The notes: a model not told the origin generated them from the sequence alone. A stretch of DNA of 35,093 nt from Vibrio caribbeanicus ATCC BAA-2122 (GCF_000165125.1 NZ_AEIU01000029.1:1-35093), one strand, 5' to 3'. Counted from the first letter of the stretch, positions 25,948-34,902 are shown. Program-made: numbers and translations.

Positions 25948-26867
25948 AAGCTAGTCCTTATTCGGGGACTGAAAAAGACACCAAGCGCGTCATGTAGCCT
26001 AAGGTCATGTTTCTCTCTCCATAGCTGGCCGCAGCCTGATTTGATAAAGTTCAGAGTACACTGGCTTGTGATGATCATTTTCTTAGCGATAGGAACATAC
26101 GCACGTTGCTCTGGTCTAGTTGTGGAGATGACTTCCTTACCAATCGCTCGATAACACTGGGCAGCAATGAGAATGGCAAAACGAGAGCGTAGAGGCAGGT
26201 AATGTAGCCCTGCTAGGCCACTTTTGTAATATCGTTCTGCTAGCTCTAAGAGTTTTATTTGTGCATGTCGGATACCAATATGTGGCTGATTGCGATAAAG
26301 ACAATGTTGCGTTTTTTCTCCTAGCCATTGTGTAGGAATATAAATTCGACCCATTTTCGCATCTTCAAAAACATCCCTAGCGATATTGGTCATTTGCATG
26401 GCTATACCTAGGTCAATAGCGTGGGGAAGTGCCTCTTCTTCAACTGTGTCTAGGGCATGGCACATCATTACACCAACTGTCCCCGCAACCTGATAGCAGT
26501 ATCTGATTAAGCCATCGACGTCTTCAATGAGAGGGGTGTTCTGGTCAAATAGAAACCCTTCAATTAGATGTTCCAAGGGGAAAGAGGGTAGGGAAAAGTC
26601 CTCGCAAAAGCTGACCTGATTATTATGGGAATTCGCTTTAATCAGAGTATTGAACTTGTCAATTTCTTCACTTGAGTCGCCCTTAGTGTCTGCAATGTCA
26701 TCAAGAAAGCGACAGAGTTGGTAAAGCTTGTAGCTTCTTTGGGTATGACGCTGCCCCATAAAGAATGACGCAAAATAAAACGTTTTACCGTATTGCGCCG
26801 TAACTTGTTTGGCGTCTTTTAAAAAAATGCTACTACATTGGCTTTCGAGGTTGTTTTGTTTTTTCAT
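25944..26867 (-). CDS. crtB: Phytoene synthase
   Basis: The 307-residue squalene/phytoene synthase has both Asp-rich motifs: FLDDIAD (54-60) and NIARDVFEDA (161-170), followed by GRIYIP. It joins two geranylgeranyl diphosphates head to head to make phytoene. The gene follows crtI with 3 bases between and is coupled to crtY by a 4-base overlap. The C-terminal 25 residues (WREKHDLRLHDALG) are typical of bacterial CrtB. Confidence 0.94.
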   Translation of the reverse strand: MKKQNNLESQCSSIFLKDAKQVTAQYGKTFYFASFFMGQRHTQRSYKLYQLCRFLDDIADTKGDSSEEIDKFNTLIKANSHNNQVSFCEDFSLPSFPLEHLIEGFLFDQNTPLIEDVDGLIRYCYQVAGTVGVMMCHALDTVEEEALPHAIDLGIAMQMTNIARDVFEDAKMGRIYIPTQWLGEKTQHCLYRNQPHIGIRHAQIKLLELAERYYKSGLAGLHYLPLRSRFAILIAAQCYRAIGKEVISTTRPEQRAYVPIAKKMIITSQCTLNFIKSGCGQLWREKHDLRLHDALGVFFSPRIRTSF

Positions 26868-26870
26868 AAG

Positions 26871-28355
26871 CTAACACTCTCGATGGAATGAGTACTTTTT
26901 TTTCAATAGTGACTCTACCACTTTGGCTGAACTTAATACGCCGGGTAGACCTGCACCAGGATGGGTTCCTGCGCCTGCTAGGGAGAGGTTTTCTATGCCT
27001 TCTCCATGGTTATGGAATCTAAACCATGCAGACTGATAAAAGTGAGGAGATATTGAAAACCCTGCGCCTGATGTGCTGAGGTAATCGTCTTTAAAGTCCT
27101 CTGGGGTCATGAAAAAAGGTGAACGTATTGTTTGAGCTAGCTCCGGAAGTATGGTTTGCGTAAGTCGGTCAATGACTTTGTCTTGTAGTTTAGGACCCTC
27201 AATCTCCCAATTCTGACCTCCGTCAAGATTTGGGACAGGAATGAGCGCATAGAAGCTGTCATGCCCTTTCGGGGCAAAAGAGGGGTCAGTTGCTGTGGGC
27301 CTGTGTAGGTAAAGAGCAAAATCATCACTGAGCACCTTGTTATCAAAGATGTCATCAAGAAGCCCCTTAAATCTTTGACCAAACAAAATAGTATGATGCT
27401 CAACACTTTCATAACGTTGGCTTGTTCCAAAAAATAGAACGAACAACCCCATTGATTGCTTCGCTATGGAGGAGCGAATACGAGCAACAGGATTAGATTT
27501 TCCTTTCAATAGATTTTTGTAAAGAAACGTTGGATCCATGTTGGATATAAGATGGTCGCATGGGATTATACGACCACTTTGTGTTGTTACTTGAGAAATT
27601 CTTTTATCTTCAAGCTGTATTGCTTCGACCGAGTCGCCTGTGATTATCGAAATACCTTCTTCATCCATAAGTGCTTGAAGTGCTGAAACTAGAGCTCCTG
27701 TTCCACCCATAGCGAAAAAAACGCCATGCTTTCGCTCAAGAAAATGAATTAGATTATAAATACAAGTTGTGTCGAAAGGATTTCCACCGACTAAAAGTGG
27801 TTGGATAGAAAATGCTTGCTGCAATTTTTCACTTTCAATATGGCTACAAACGAGCTGCCACACAGAACGATAACTTTTCAGACGCAGCATGTCAGGCAGT
27901 AATTTGAGCATCTGACTCAGTTGATGGAAAGGCTTATCCGCTAACTGTTGAAAGCCGATTTCGTAAATGCTCTTAGATTCACTAAGTAACGATTGATAGT
28001 TCTCTACGTCATCAGTGTTTATCTTAGATATACATTGATCTATGTGCTCTTGTTCCCCACTGTAATCGAAGTGAGATAGATCGTCATAAACAAAGCGATA
28101 CCATGTTTTGAGAGGCATGAATGTCACATAGTCCTCGCGTTTTTTACCGAAGAGTTCGAAAAGTTCATCGAACAAAAAAGGTGCTGTAATAACGGTTGGG
28201 CCCGCATCATGGCGATAACCATCTCTTTGAAAGACTTGAGCTCTCCCACCTAGGCTTTGATTTTTCTCAATTAGAGTTACTTTGTGGCCTAGAGCACGAG
28301 CCCTTAGTGCTGATGCTATACCCCCGAACCCTGCACCGACAACAATGATATTCAT
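26871..28355 (-). CDS. crtI: Phytoene desaturase
   Basis: The 494-residue FAD enzyme begins with IIVVGAGFGGIASALRARA and GGRAQVF, then DAGPTVIT, the canonical CrtI N-terminus. Near the C-terminus AGAGTHPGAGLPGVLSSAK is the bacterial-type phytoene desaturase signature. It introduces double bonds in four steps to give lycopene. The start overlaps the crtE stop by 4 bases (ATGA). Confidence 0.95.
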   Translation of the reverse strand: MNIIVVGAGFGGIASALRARALGHKVTLIEKNQSLGGRAQVFQRDGYRHDAGPTVITAPFLFDELFELFGKKREDYVTFMPLKTWYRFVYDDLSHFDYSGEQEHIDQCISKINTDDVENYQSLLSESKSIYEIGFQQLADKPFHQLSQMLKLLPDMLRLKSYRSVWQLVCSHIESEKLQQAFSIQPLLVGGNPFDTTCIYNLIHFLERKHGVFFAMGGTGALVSALQALMDEEGISIITGDSVEAIQLEDKRISQVTTQSGRIIPCDHLISNMDPTFLYKNLLKGKSNPVARIRSSIAKQSMGLFVLFFGTSQRYESVEHHTILFGQRFKGLLDDIFDNKVLSDDFALYLHRPTATDPSFAPKGHDSFYALIPVPNLDGGQNWEIEGPKLQDKVIDRLTQTILPELAQTIRSPFFMTPEDFKDDYLSTSGAGFSISPHFYQSAWFRFHNHGEGIENLSLAGAGTHPGAGLPGVLSSAKVVESLLKKKYSFHREC

Positions 28356-29245
28356 TTTATCTGTCCCAATACCTTGTTTTGAAAGCGTTCTATGTAGTTG
28401 AACAGTGGTTCTGAGTGTATCTTAGGTAGACTATTCAGGATATTTGTCGCATCCGTTAACATGGCTTGTATTTCAGTAATAATCAGAATTTCTGCATTTT
28501 TTACTGCACATTGATTTGGTGAAATTTCTTGCTCTTTCGCTACAATATTGACTATGTTCGGCTCATTATGCTGGGCATCATGAATTTGGTCGCTAATATC
28601 GTCATTAAATTGATAAGCGATTGCGAACAGCTCAGCGGCTTCAGCGAGTTTTTCTCCAATGATACTGCTGTTAGCAAGTAGTGAGGGTAACTCTACTGAT
28701 AAACGCAGCAGGGGAGCGGCTTTCTCCTTTGCAACATCAGTATAGGATGATCGGGAAAATTGGCCTTGACCGATATCACTCATTTGCCCTTTGATAGTTT
28801 GCATGACTCTTAAGCTAACAAGAGGGATAAGTTTTTCATTAAATATTGCCAGCTGTCCCAACGCCATGTATGCAGCAGCGATAAGAGAATCTCCGACGCA
28901 AATTGCTTCTGCAACTGAAGACTTCACCCAAAGTGCGGCTTGGTCTCTACGCGTCATATCTTGATCCTGAATATCATCATGAATCAATGATGCATTGTGG
29001 AGTAGCTCAACGGAGCAAGCAAGAAGCAAAGCTGTTTGATGAGAGTGGTTGAAACTTCTCGCTGTATCATAGCAGAGTAAAGCTCTTCGTTTGCTCCCTC
29101 CGGATCTTTGATGATATTTCACTTGTTCTACTGTTTTTGAACCAGCGTTTTTGCACAATTTAACGATTTCTTGGTTAATTTGCTCGGCTATGGCTTCTCT
29201 ACATGATGAGTGATTGCGAATTTCCCGTTCAGAGCTCGTACGCAT
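28352..29245 (-). CDS. crtE: Geranylgeranyl diphosphate synthase (polyprenyl synthetase)
   Basis: The 297-residue prenyltransferase carries the first Asp-rich motif DDIQD (90-94) in LIHDDIQDQDMTRR and the second DDISD (215-219) in YQFNDDISDQ. It elongates farnesyl diphosphate to the C20 precursor of phytoene. AAGGAGAG (29251-29258) lies 5 bases before the ATG. The gene follows the rhodopsin gene after a 47-base spacer containing a hairpin. Confidence 0.93.
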   Translation of the reverse strand: MRTSSEREIRNHSSCREAIAEQINQEIVKLCKNAGSKTVEQVKYHQRSGGSKRRALLCYDTARSFNHSHQTALLLACSVELLHNASLIHDDIQDQDMTRRDQAALWVKSSVAEAICVGDSLIAAAYMALGQLAIFNEKLIPLVSLRVMQTIKGQMSDIGQGQFSRSSYTDVAKEKAAPLLRLSVELPSLLANSSIIGEKLAEAAELFAIAYQFNDDISDQIHDAQHNEPNIVNIVAKEQEISPNQCAVKNAEILIITEIQAMLTDATNILNSLPKIHSEPLFNYIERFQNKVLGQIK

Positions 29246-29263
29246 TTTCTCTCTCCTTAAGGG

Positions 29264-29283
29264 AGGGAGACCAAAGTCTCCCT
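29264..29283 (-). other. Intercistronic mRNA hairpin between proteorhodopsin and crtE
   Basis: Perfect 8-bp stem AGGGAGAC / GTCTCCCT around a 4-base loop, between the rhodopsin stop and the crtE ribosome site. It has no T run, so it looks like a stabilising or processing hairpin instead of a terminator. It could raise the level of rhodopsin mRNA over the crt mRNA. Confidence 0.55.
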
Positions 29284-29292
29284 AAAATCACA

Positions 29293-29982
29293 TTATAATT
29301 TTGACTCTGAGTCTCTTGTTGCTGCGGCCCAAATTACAACACCGAAAGCGATTTTGTTAACAAAATCGGCTAAGTTGTAGATAAGGTTTAGGTTTGCAAC
29401 GTTTGCACCTTCACCAAAGTAGCCCATCAAGTAACCAATAGGATAAATAGCCCAACCTACAGTCACAATCAGTCTAAGTGCTTTAAATGCTGTTTGACTT
29501 GCTTCATTACCACTATTTGCGTTAATGGAACTTGCCTCTCCCATAAAGACTTCATAAATGATGTAGATCCAGCCTAACATTCCTATGACGAAACCAACCA
29601 TAGGAGTCAGAGTACCAACCTCGCCTAGATAACCGCCGACAAGCATAACGACACTAGCAACAAGCAGTCGCCAAAATAGCGATGTAGGCACAGAGGCAAT
29701 AGCGGCCAGAATTAAGAAGAACTCTATGATCTGTAGTGGTACCGTCAGTAACCAATCCACATAGCGGAAAACGGTAGGGCTTTGTCCTGTTTCGACCCAG
29801 ACTCCCCTCATATAAAAATAATGTAGACAAGCAATTCCGGTGACCATTGCGGCTACTGATAGTGAGGTTTTCCATTTTCCGACAACACGATCACGCTCCA
29901 CCCAGAAAAAAAAGGTTGCAGCCATCATGGCCGCCGACATCAACCAAAAACTAACTCCAACAAAATCACTTGGATTAAGCAT
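29293..29982 (-). CDS. Proteorhodopsin, light-driven proton pump, blue-tuned type
   Basis: The 229-residue protein has seven hydrophobic helices. Helix C reads RYVDWLLTVPLQIIEFF: Asp76 is the proton acceptor, Thr80 and Glu87 complete the DTE pump pattern (97/101/108 in standard proteorhodopsin numbering, offset 21), and Gln84 is the spectral tuning site (105). His54 matches the His75 partner of the counter-ion. Helix G has LADFVNKIAFG with retinal Schiff-base Lys210 (231) and Asp206 (227). Together these predict an outward proton pump absorbing near blue light. AAGGA lies about 8 bases before the ATG. It is the first gene of the rhodopsin-crtE-crtI-crtB-crtY-blh operon. Confidence 0.96.
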   Translation of the reverse strand: MLNPSDFVGVSFWLMSAAMMAATFFFWVERDRVVGKWKTSLSVAAMVTGIACLHYFYMRGVWVETGQSPTVFRYVDWLLTVPLQIIEFFLILAAIASVPTSLFWRLLVASVVMLVGGYLGEVGTLTPMVGFVIGMLGWIYIIYEVFMGEASSINANSGNEASQTAFKALRLIVTVGWAIYPIGYLMGYFGEGANVANLNLIYNLADFVNKIAFGVVIWAAATRDSESKL

Positions 29983-30475
29983 ACACTTTTCCTTATCTTT
30001 TCACGTACAGGTAATTATTTAATAAACGAGTTATAGACAGAAAATTCTCAAAAACAAAAAACAAATTTATTTTTATGAAAAACTGCCTGTTCTAAAATAA
30101 ATGGCCTCTCATTTTCATGAGAACATTCACCTATTTCAGTCATATACTAAGATTTATAGGCTTGAAAAGAGTGTAGTACTAAATTCTGAGGCCACGAAAA
30201 AAAATTATCATTTTTTTTCGTAACTTAGAGGTGAGTTTATTAATGTTATAAATTAGCAACAATATATTAATTAAATGGGAAAGCGTAAATATACTTTTTT
30301 GTAAATATATCTAATTTGAGTTGCGATGGATATCAAGTATAACCTATGAGTCAATAATAATATTTAGGATCACTTTCTGTGATTTATTAATGGGAATATG
30401 TTGCGAACTGTTAATTGTATCTCATTTGTTTATTTATAAATTACATTACTTACTACTTTTTTGTGACTTTATATG
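29983..30475. promoter_or_regulatory. AT-rich upstream region of the phototrophy operon
   Basis: This stretch has no gene and should hold the operon promoter. It contains a 12-bp perfect inverted repeat (30194-30221, listed separately) and a shorter palindrome ATCAC-n5-GTGAT at 30369-30383. I could not single out a convincing -35/-10 pair. Confidence 0.5.
30194..30221. repeat. 12-bp perfect inverted repeat upstream of proteorhodopsin
   Basis: ACGAAAAAAAAT and ATTTTTTTTCGT flank the loop tatc. Stem-loop or operator, about 210 bases before the rhodopsin ATG. It could also act as a weak bidirectional terminator because of the A/T runs. Confidence 0.6.
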
Positions 30476-30690
30476 TATACCCAAGTGACTTAAAAATGCA
30501 GGATTCAGAGCGATGCCACAGTGTTGAGTTCAAGGAAAATAACGAAGCGTAATAGTTGACTCTTACCAAGTTGTTTGACGATGAAATCGGCACTGTGGCA
30601 CGCTCCCAAAGGGCGAGTTGTTTTCCTTGTGGCTTGACGAATATCGCAAGCTAAGAAAATGTTGCCAAAGTTAGAACTGTTTGATTTGTA
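30476..30690. repeat. Structured intergenic element with interleaved complementary segments (A-B-A'-B')
   Basis: Segment A GAGCGATGCCACAGTG (30508-30523) is complementary, with one bulged base, to A' CACTGTGGCACGCTC (30591-30605). Segment B CAAGGAAAATAAC (30531-30543) is complementary at 12 of 13 positions to B' GTTGTTTTCCTTG (30617-30629). The order A, B, A', B' means the two helices cross, as in a pseudoknot. A further GCTTG...CAAGC pair lies at 30632-30651. It resembles dispersed intergenic repeats of Vibrio genomes as I remember them, but no second copy exists in this window. The outer limits are approximate. Confidence 0.55.
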
Positions 30691-30877
30691 GGTATCACAA
30701 TGGATTTCTAATTGATACAGTTAGAGTTATGACTTCTCGTATGGTGTGTAAGGCGCGTTACTGTTGAGTTCTTTGTCCTATTTAGCTCGGTGTGATTGTA
30801 AGCTTAAAATAGCGGGGCAGAGGTAGCGAAAGAGCTCGTGATGATTAAACGGCTCTATCGCAAAGTTTATATGATGA

Positions 30878-31315
30878 TTAATTGAGCCTGAATTTGGCGA
30901 TTAGATTACAGTTCGTCGCAGTATCAATGTCTTGCACCAGTTGTGCAATCTTTGGATTTGGATGACGTTTCATAAATTCAATCAACGCTTTTCGGCAGCA
31001 TCCCATTGAATCAATAAATGCATCACAGTCACTATTAGGACATTGTGGTACTAAAGTGAGCACTTTTTCTGAGGCAAGCTGGAGATATTTTAATTCGTAT
31101 TTGGTATCGCCAATAGTGCGCCAAAACATGGCCATATTGTGACACGATACAACAGAGATCATGAGTCTATCTTCGACATCAATATCTTCAGAATCTCCTA
31201 TTTTTTCACTCAATGTAAGGGCTTGCTGATAATGTAATATGCTTCTTAAGTGATCTTCGTCACTCATTGCTGTGTCTGCAAGCAGAGTATGTTTTTCCCA
31301 CTCTTCAATACCCAT
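30878..31315 (-). CDS. DUF2753-family protein, TPR-like helical
   Basis: I start at the ATG at 31315 (145 residues; MGIEEWEKH), with AGGAG about 10 bases upstream; the frame extends back 8 codons to a TTG. The protein is all helical with repeat-like helices (HYQQALTLSEKIGD, LKYLQLASEKVLTLV), reminiscent of TPR units. It has a Cys-rich part (CPNSDCDAF, MGCC) near residues 96-109. The resemblance to DUF2753 is from memory of Vibrio proteins beside gloA/nth; function is unknown. A Fur-box-like palindrome lies 40 bases upstream of the start. The gene follows the structured intergenic element. Confidence 0.75.
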   Translation of the reverse strand: MGIEEWEKHTLLADTAMSDEDHLRSILHYQQALTLSEKIGDSEDIDVEDRLMISVVSCHNMAMFWRTIGDTKYELKYLQLASEKVLTLVPQCPNSDCDAFIDSMGCCRKALIEFMKRHPNPKIAQLVQDIDTATNCNLIAKFRLN

Positions 31316-31354
31316 TGCTTTATATCTCCTAACTATCAATAGTAAGAGAATAAA

Positions 31355-31369
31355 TGATAACTATTATCA
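31355..31369 (-). promoter_or_regulatory. Near-consensus Fur box upstream of the DUF2753 gene
   Basis: TGATAACTATTATCA matches the 7-1-7 Fur consensus TGATAATnATTATCA at all but one position. It lies 40 bases before the DUF2753 ATG and 57 bases after the gloA stop. Iron-dependent repression of the DUF2753 gene is inferred. Confidence 0.6.
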
Positions 31370-31425
31370 AGTAAAGTTTCAAAGCTATCGTAAAGAGTGG
31401 GGGAGCTCATTTTTATGAAACTTTC

Positions 31426-31842
31426 TTATTTACCCAATCCCATTGAGGCATGCTTATTTTGAATAAGTTCAATGGCATAGCCATCAGGATCCTTAACAAA
31501 AGCTATTTCTGTAGTGCCGCCTTTCACTGGTCCGGGTTCTCTGGTAATGATGCCACCAGAAGCGCGAATATCATCACAAGTTGCATAGATATTCTCGACA
31601 CCAATTGCAATATGTCCGTATGCATTACCTAAATCATATTCCTCAGTTCCCCAATTATAAGTAAGTTCAATTACCGCTCCCTCCGACTCATCCGAATAAC
31701 CTAGGAAAGCAAGAGTATACTTATATTGTTTGTTTTCATTAGTTCTGAGCAGCTTCATTCCCATGATATGGGTATAGAAGTGAATCGATTGCTCCAGATT
31801 TCCGACGCGGAGCATGGTATGTAGAATACGTCCATTAGGCAC
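31426..31842 (-). CDS. gloA: Lactoylglutathione lyase (glyoxalase I)
   Basis: The 138-residue metalloenzyme has the metal ligands His8, Glu59, His77 and Glu125, equivalent to His5, Glu56, His74 and Glu122 of E. coli GloA with a three-residue shift. [20 protein letters not shown] and YGHIAIGV are family segments. The bacterial length matches the Ni-dependent class. It isomerises the methylglyoxal-glutathione hemithioacetal to S-lactoylglutathione. It lies 12 bases downstream of nth on the same strand, probably cotranscribed. Confidence 0.96.
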   Translation of the reverse strand: MPNGRILHTMLRVGNLEQSIHFYTHIMGMKLLRTNENKQYKYTLAFLGYSDESEGAVIELTYNWGTEEYDLGNAYGHIAIGVENIYATCDDIRASGGIITREPGPVKGGTTEIAFVKDPDGYAIELIQNKHASMGLGK

Positions 31843-31854
31843 GGCTTTATCCTC

Positions 31855-32496
31855 TTAATTCTCAGGGTAGACTTTTTCTTTAAATTCACACAGGTCTTCG
31901 ATAATACAACTGCCACATCGGGGCTTACGTGCAACACAAGTATATCTACCGTGTAATATTAACCAGTGGTGCACGTCGAGCTTAAACTCACTCGGAACGA
32001 CTTTTAGCAATTTTTCTTCGACTAGGTCAACATTTTTCCCAATCGCAAATTTAGTTCGGTTTGAGACTCGAAAGATATGAGTATCAACAGCAATTGTTGG
32101 CCATCCAAACGCTGTGTTGAGAACCACATTTGCCGTTTTACGACCTACTCCCGGTAGAGCCTCCAGAGCTTCTCGATTTTCGGGCACTTCACCGTTGTGC
32201 TTATCGAGTAGAATTTTACATGTTTTTATGACATTTTCGGCTTTAGAGTTAAATAAACCAATCGTCTTTATGTATTCTTTCACACCTTCGACCCCAAGGT
32301 CGAGAATACTGCGTGGAGTATTAGCTGCCGGATAAAGTTTGTCGGTGGCTTTATTCACGCTCACATCTGTAGCTTGTGCAGAAAGTAATACCGCGATGAG
32401 CAACTCAAATGGGCTGCTCCAATTCAGTTCTGTCTGTGGCTTTGGATTATTTTCTCTAAGCCGCTCTAATATTTGGCGCCTTTTATCTTTATTCAT
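31855..32496 (-). CDS. nth: Endonuclease III
   Basis: The 213-residue DNA glycosylase/AP lyase has the helix-hairpin-helix LPGVGRKTA with catalytic Lys120, Asp138 in VDTH, and a 4Fe-4S cluster from Cys187, Cys194, Cys197 and Cys203. It removes oxidised pyrimidines. It lies 33 bases after rsxE on the same strand, matching the common rsx-nth linkage. Confidence 0.97.
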   Translation of the reverse strand: MNKDKRRQILERLRENNPKPQTELNWSSPFELLIAVLLSAQATDVSVNKATDKLYPAANTPRSILDLGVEGVKEYIKTIGLFNSKAENVIKTCKILLDKHNGEVPENREALEALPGVGRKTANVVLNTAFGWPTIAVDTHIFRVSNRTKFAIGKNVDLVEEKLLKVVPSEFKLDVHHWLILHGRYTCVARKPRCGSCIIEDLCEFKEKVYPEN

Positions 32497-32529
32497 TGCT
32501 CTTATTTCTTCCGGTAGATGAATTTATTA

Positions 32530-33231
32530 TCAATTGGTAACACGAACGCGCTCAATGGCTTGTTTTTCTTGTTTTGGTTCACGCTTTTTAAGCTGACTAT
32601 CAATGATATTTTTGGCTGCGATAAGTATACCTACGCCAAAGAAAGCTCCGGGTGGTAATAAGGCAAGTAAGAAGCTATTTTCAAAATGGAAGACTTCGAT
32701 TCTCAACGAAGATGCCCAGCTACCAAGCAATAGATCAGCACCGTCGAATAAGGTTCCGTTTCCAATGATTTCTCTGAATGCTCCTAGAACCACCAAAACA
32801 CTAGTCATGCCAAGTCCCATCCAAAAGCCATCTTGAATTGAAGGTAATAGAGGGTTTTTAGAAGCGAAAGCTTCTGCTCTCCCGATAATAATACAGTTCG
32901 TCACGATGAGTGGGATGAAGATCCCCAATGATAAAAAGAGGCCATAGGCATAAGCATTCATTATGCTTTGTACACAGGTTACAAGTGCGGCAATGATCAT
33001 AACAAATACGGGAATTCGAACTTCTTTGGGGACGTAATCTCGGACTAAAGATACAATGAGATTTGAACCAACCAACACAAGTAATGTCGCGATACCAAGA
33101 CCTAATGCATTCGTCACTGTTGAAGATACTGCCAGTAGGGGACATAACCCTAGGAGTTGCACCAATGCTGGGTTGTTATCCCAAAGGCCGTTTTTTATTA
33201 ATGTTTTATGTTCACTCACTATTGCCTCCAC
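32530..33231 (-). CDS. rsxE: Electron transport complex subunit RsxE/RnfE
   Basis: The 233-residue inner-membrane protein has about six helices. [18 protein letters not shown] opens the RnfE/NqrD family, and [19 protein letters not shown] lies near the C-terminus. The genomic context with rsxG and rsxD assigns it to the Rnf/Rsx complex and not to NqrD. The start overlaps the rsxG end by 20 bases. The complex couples ferredoxin:NAD electron transfer to ion transport, or keeps SoxR reduced in E. coli. Confidence 0.94.
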   Translation of the reverse strand: MEAIVSEHKTLIKNGLWDNNPALVQLLGLCPLLAVSSTVTNALGLGIATLLVLVGSNLIVSLVRDYVPKEVRIPVFVMIIAALVTCVQSIMNAYAYGLFLSLGIFIPLIVTNCIIIGRAEAFASKNPLLPSIQDGFWMGLGMTSVLVVLGAFREIIGNGTLFDGADLLLGSWASSLRIEVFHFENSFLLALLPPGAFFGVGILIAAKNIIDSQLKKREPKQEKQAIERVRVTN

Positions 33232-33847
33232 AATCTGATGACTGTAATAGGATCTGTTCTCTATTCTGATTAACGAATTCTACCGTTTTCTTGACGGCTT
33301 TAACCACGGCTCTGGGTGTAATGGTTGCACCGGTAAATTGATCGAATTGTCCACCATCTTTACGTACCCTCCAGCTTGATAGATTGTCTTCAGTAACTTC
33401 TTTACCAGTAAAGCTTAATATCCAGTCTGAGACACGAAGATCAATTTTGTCACCAAGTCCAGGAGTCTCTTGCTGACTGAGAACCCTAGTTCCTGAAATA
33501 ATGCCATCTTGTCTCACCCCAACAATGATCTTTATCGCACCGTTGTAACCATCTGGAGCAATCGCTTCTAATGCTAGAGCAGTGGGCTCACCGTTTAGGT
33601 AGGCACGATAGGCTGACATGGGTGAGTCTGTTCCCAGTGCGGGGTTTTTGATTAATGTGCACGATTTGTATAAGTCGTTATCATGCAGATCTTTGGGTAT
33701 TACCTGATTTAGAACGGATAATAACTGCTGTCGCTCTTGTAGGTGGATTTGATCTTTTGTTAGATAGTTGGTTAATGCAACGACTCCTGTCGATGCACAC
33801 GCAAAAATAGTCAAGACCATCCCATTTTTTCTAATAGCATTTAACAT
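33212..33847 (-). CDS. rsxG: Electron transport complex subunit RsxG/RnfG
   Basis: I start at MLNAIRKNG (ATG at 33847, 211 residues), 8 bases after the rsxD stop; the frame extends 20 codons into rsxD but those residues do not fit the family. The protein has one N-terminal membrane segment (about 9-27) and a periplasmic FMN domain. FTGATITP carries the covalent FMN attachment Thr175 (Thr174 in E. coli). ETPGLGDKI is a conserved loop. Confidence 0.93.
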   Translation of the reverse strand: MLNAIRKNGMVLTIFACASTGVVALTNYLTKDQIHLQERQQLLSVLNQVIPKDLHDNDLYKSCTLIKNPALGTDSPMSAYRAYLNGEPTALALEAIAPDGYNGAIKIIVGVRQDGIISGTRVLSQQETPGLGDKIDLRVSDWILSFTGKEVTEDNLSSWRVRKDGGQFDQFTGATITPRAVVKAVKKTVEFVNQNREQILLQSSDCGGNSE

Positions 33848-33855
33848 AGAGTTGC

Positions 33856-34902
33856 CTAGTGCCCATACGTTCTTGGTTTGGTGTAGTAATCGATAAGCGG
33901 CACACACATATTGCCAAGTAAAACGGCAAAGGCCACACCATCTGGGAATCCACCCCAGCTTCTGATAATAAAGACTAGTGCGCCTATCAAAGCGCCAAAT
34001 ATGATCCTACCCTTGACCGTTGTTGATGCTGATACAGGGTCGGTTGCGATAAAGAACGCGCCCAGCATAGTTGCACCTGATAGGAGGTGGAAGATGGGAG
34101 AGCCTGTTGTTCCTGGAGACAGTAACATAGAAATGCCACTTACCAGAGTGAGGCTGACTAAAAAGCCAATCGGTATGTGCCAATTAATAATTCTCAATTT
34201 CAAAAGCATCAGCCCCCCGAGTAAATAAGCAAGATTTACCCATTCCCAACCTATACCTGCAAGTCCACTAAACTGTGGCTGCGCAAGAGCTTCGGATATA
34301 GTGTTGCCAGCCGTCAGCGATGTTTTCAACGCGTCAAGTGGTGTTGCCATTGTTACGCCATCGATACCGGAACGAATTTGCTGTAGTGAGAGACCTTCAG
34401 AGTCGAACCCAGTAAAAATCAGTGAAAATGCGTCGCCTATTGGCATGGCGTTGACTTGGAGTTGCTGGGGAGATATCCAACTCGTCATCTGTACGGGGAA
34501 TGAGATCAGCAAAACCACATAGGCGACCATTGCAGGGTTAAACAGATTCTGGCCGATACCACCGTAGAGTTGCTTAGAAACAACGATAGCAAATATCAAA
34601 CCGATAACCACGATCCACCACGGTGATAGGGGAGGAATTGCAATGGCTAAAAGCCATGCGGTCACGAGCGCGCTATTATCCCTCAGTGCAGAGATTGGTG
34701 GGCGTTTTCTTGCTATCATGGTTAAGGCTTCTAATCCCATGGCAACAGCAATAGCGAGAATCAATTGAATAATCGTGCCCCAACCGAAAGTGTACGTTTG
34801 GACAACAAGCCCCGGTAGTGCACAAATCGCGACCCACTTCATCAGATCTGGTGTGCTTCTGCGATTATGCGCGTGCGGTGAGCTGGCGATAAAAAAGGCC
34901 AC
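33856..34902 (-). CDS. rsxD: Electron transport complex subunit RsxD/RnfD
   Basis: The 348-residue inner-membrane protein has about nine hydrophobic helices. [10 protein letters not shown] includes Thr187, the expected covalent FMN site. [10 protein letters not shown] at the N-terminus and [12 protein letters not shown] near 114-125 are family hallmarks. It starts with GTG at 34902, overlapping the rsxC TAG by one base (TAGTG), so it is coupled to rsxC. Confidence 0.94.
   Translation of the reverse strand: MAFFIASSPHAHNRRSTPDLMKWVAICALPGLVVQTYTFGWGTIIQLILAIAVAMGLEALTMIARKRPPISALRDNSALVTAWLLAIAIPPLSPWWIVVIGLIFAIVVSKQLYGGIGQNLFNPAMVAYVVLLISFPVQMTSWISPQQLQVNAMPIGDAFSLIFTGFDSEGLSLQQIRSGIDGVTMATPLDALKTSLTAGNTISEALAQPQFSGLAGIGWEWVNLAYLLGGLMLLKLRIINWHIPIGFLVSLTLVSGISMLLSPGTTGSPIFHLLSGATMLGAFFIATDPVSASTTVKGRIIFGALIGALVFIIRSWGGFPDGVAFAVLLGNMCVPLIDYYTKPRTYGH

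Noticed and set aside
30369-30383. A CRP site upstream of the rhodopsin gene
   Set aside because: The palindrome is ATCAC-n5-GTGAT, the reverse polarity of TGTGA-n6-TCACA.
32530-34902. Na+-translocating NADH:quinone reductase (nqr) genes
   Set aside because: RsxE and RsxD resemble NqrD and NqrB, but the order E-G-D-C and the RsxC Ala/Lys repeats identify the Rnf/Rsx operon.
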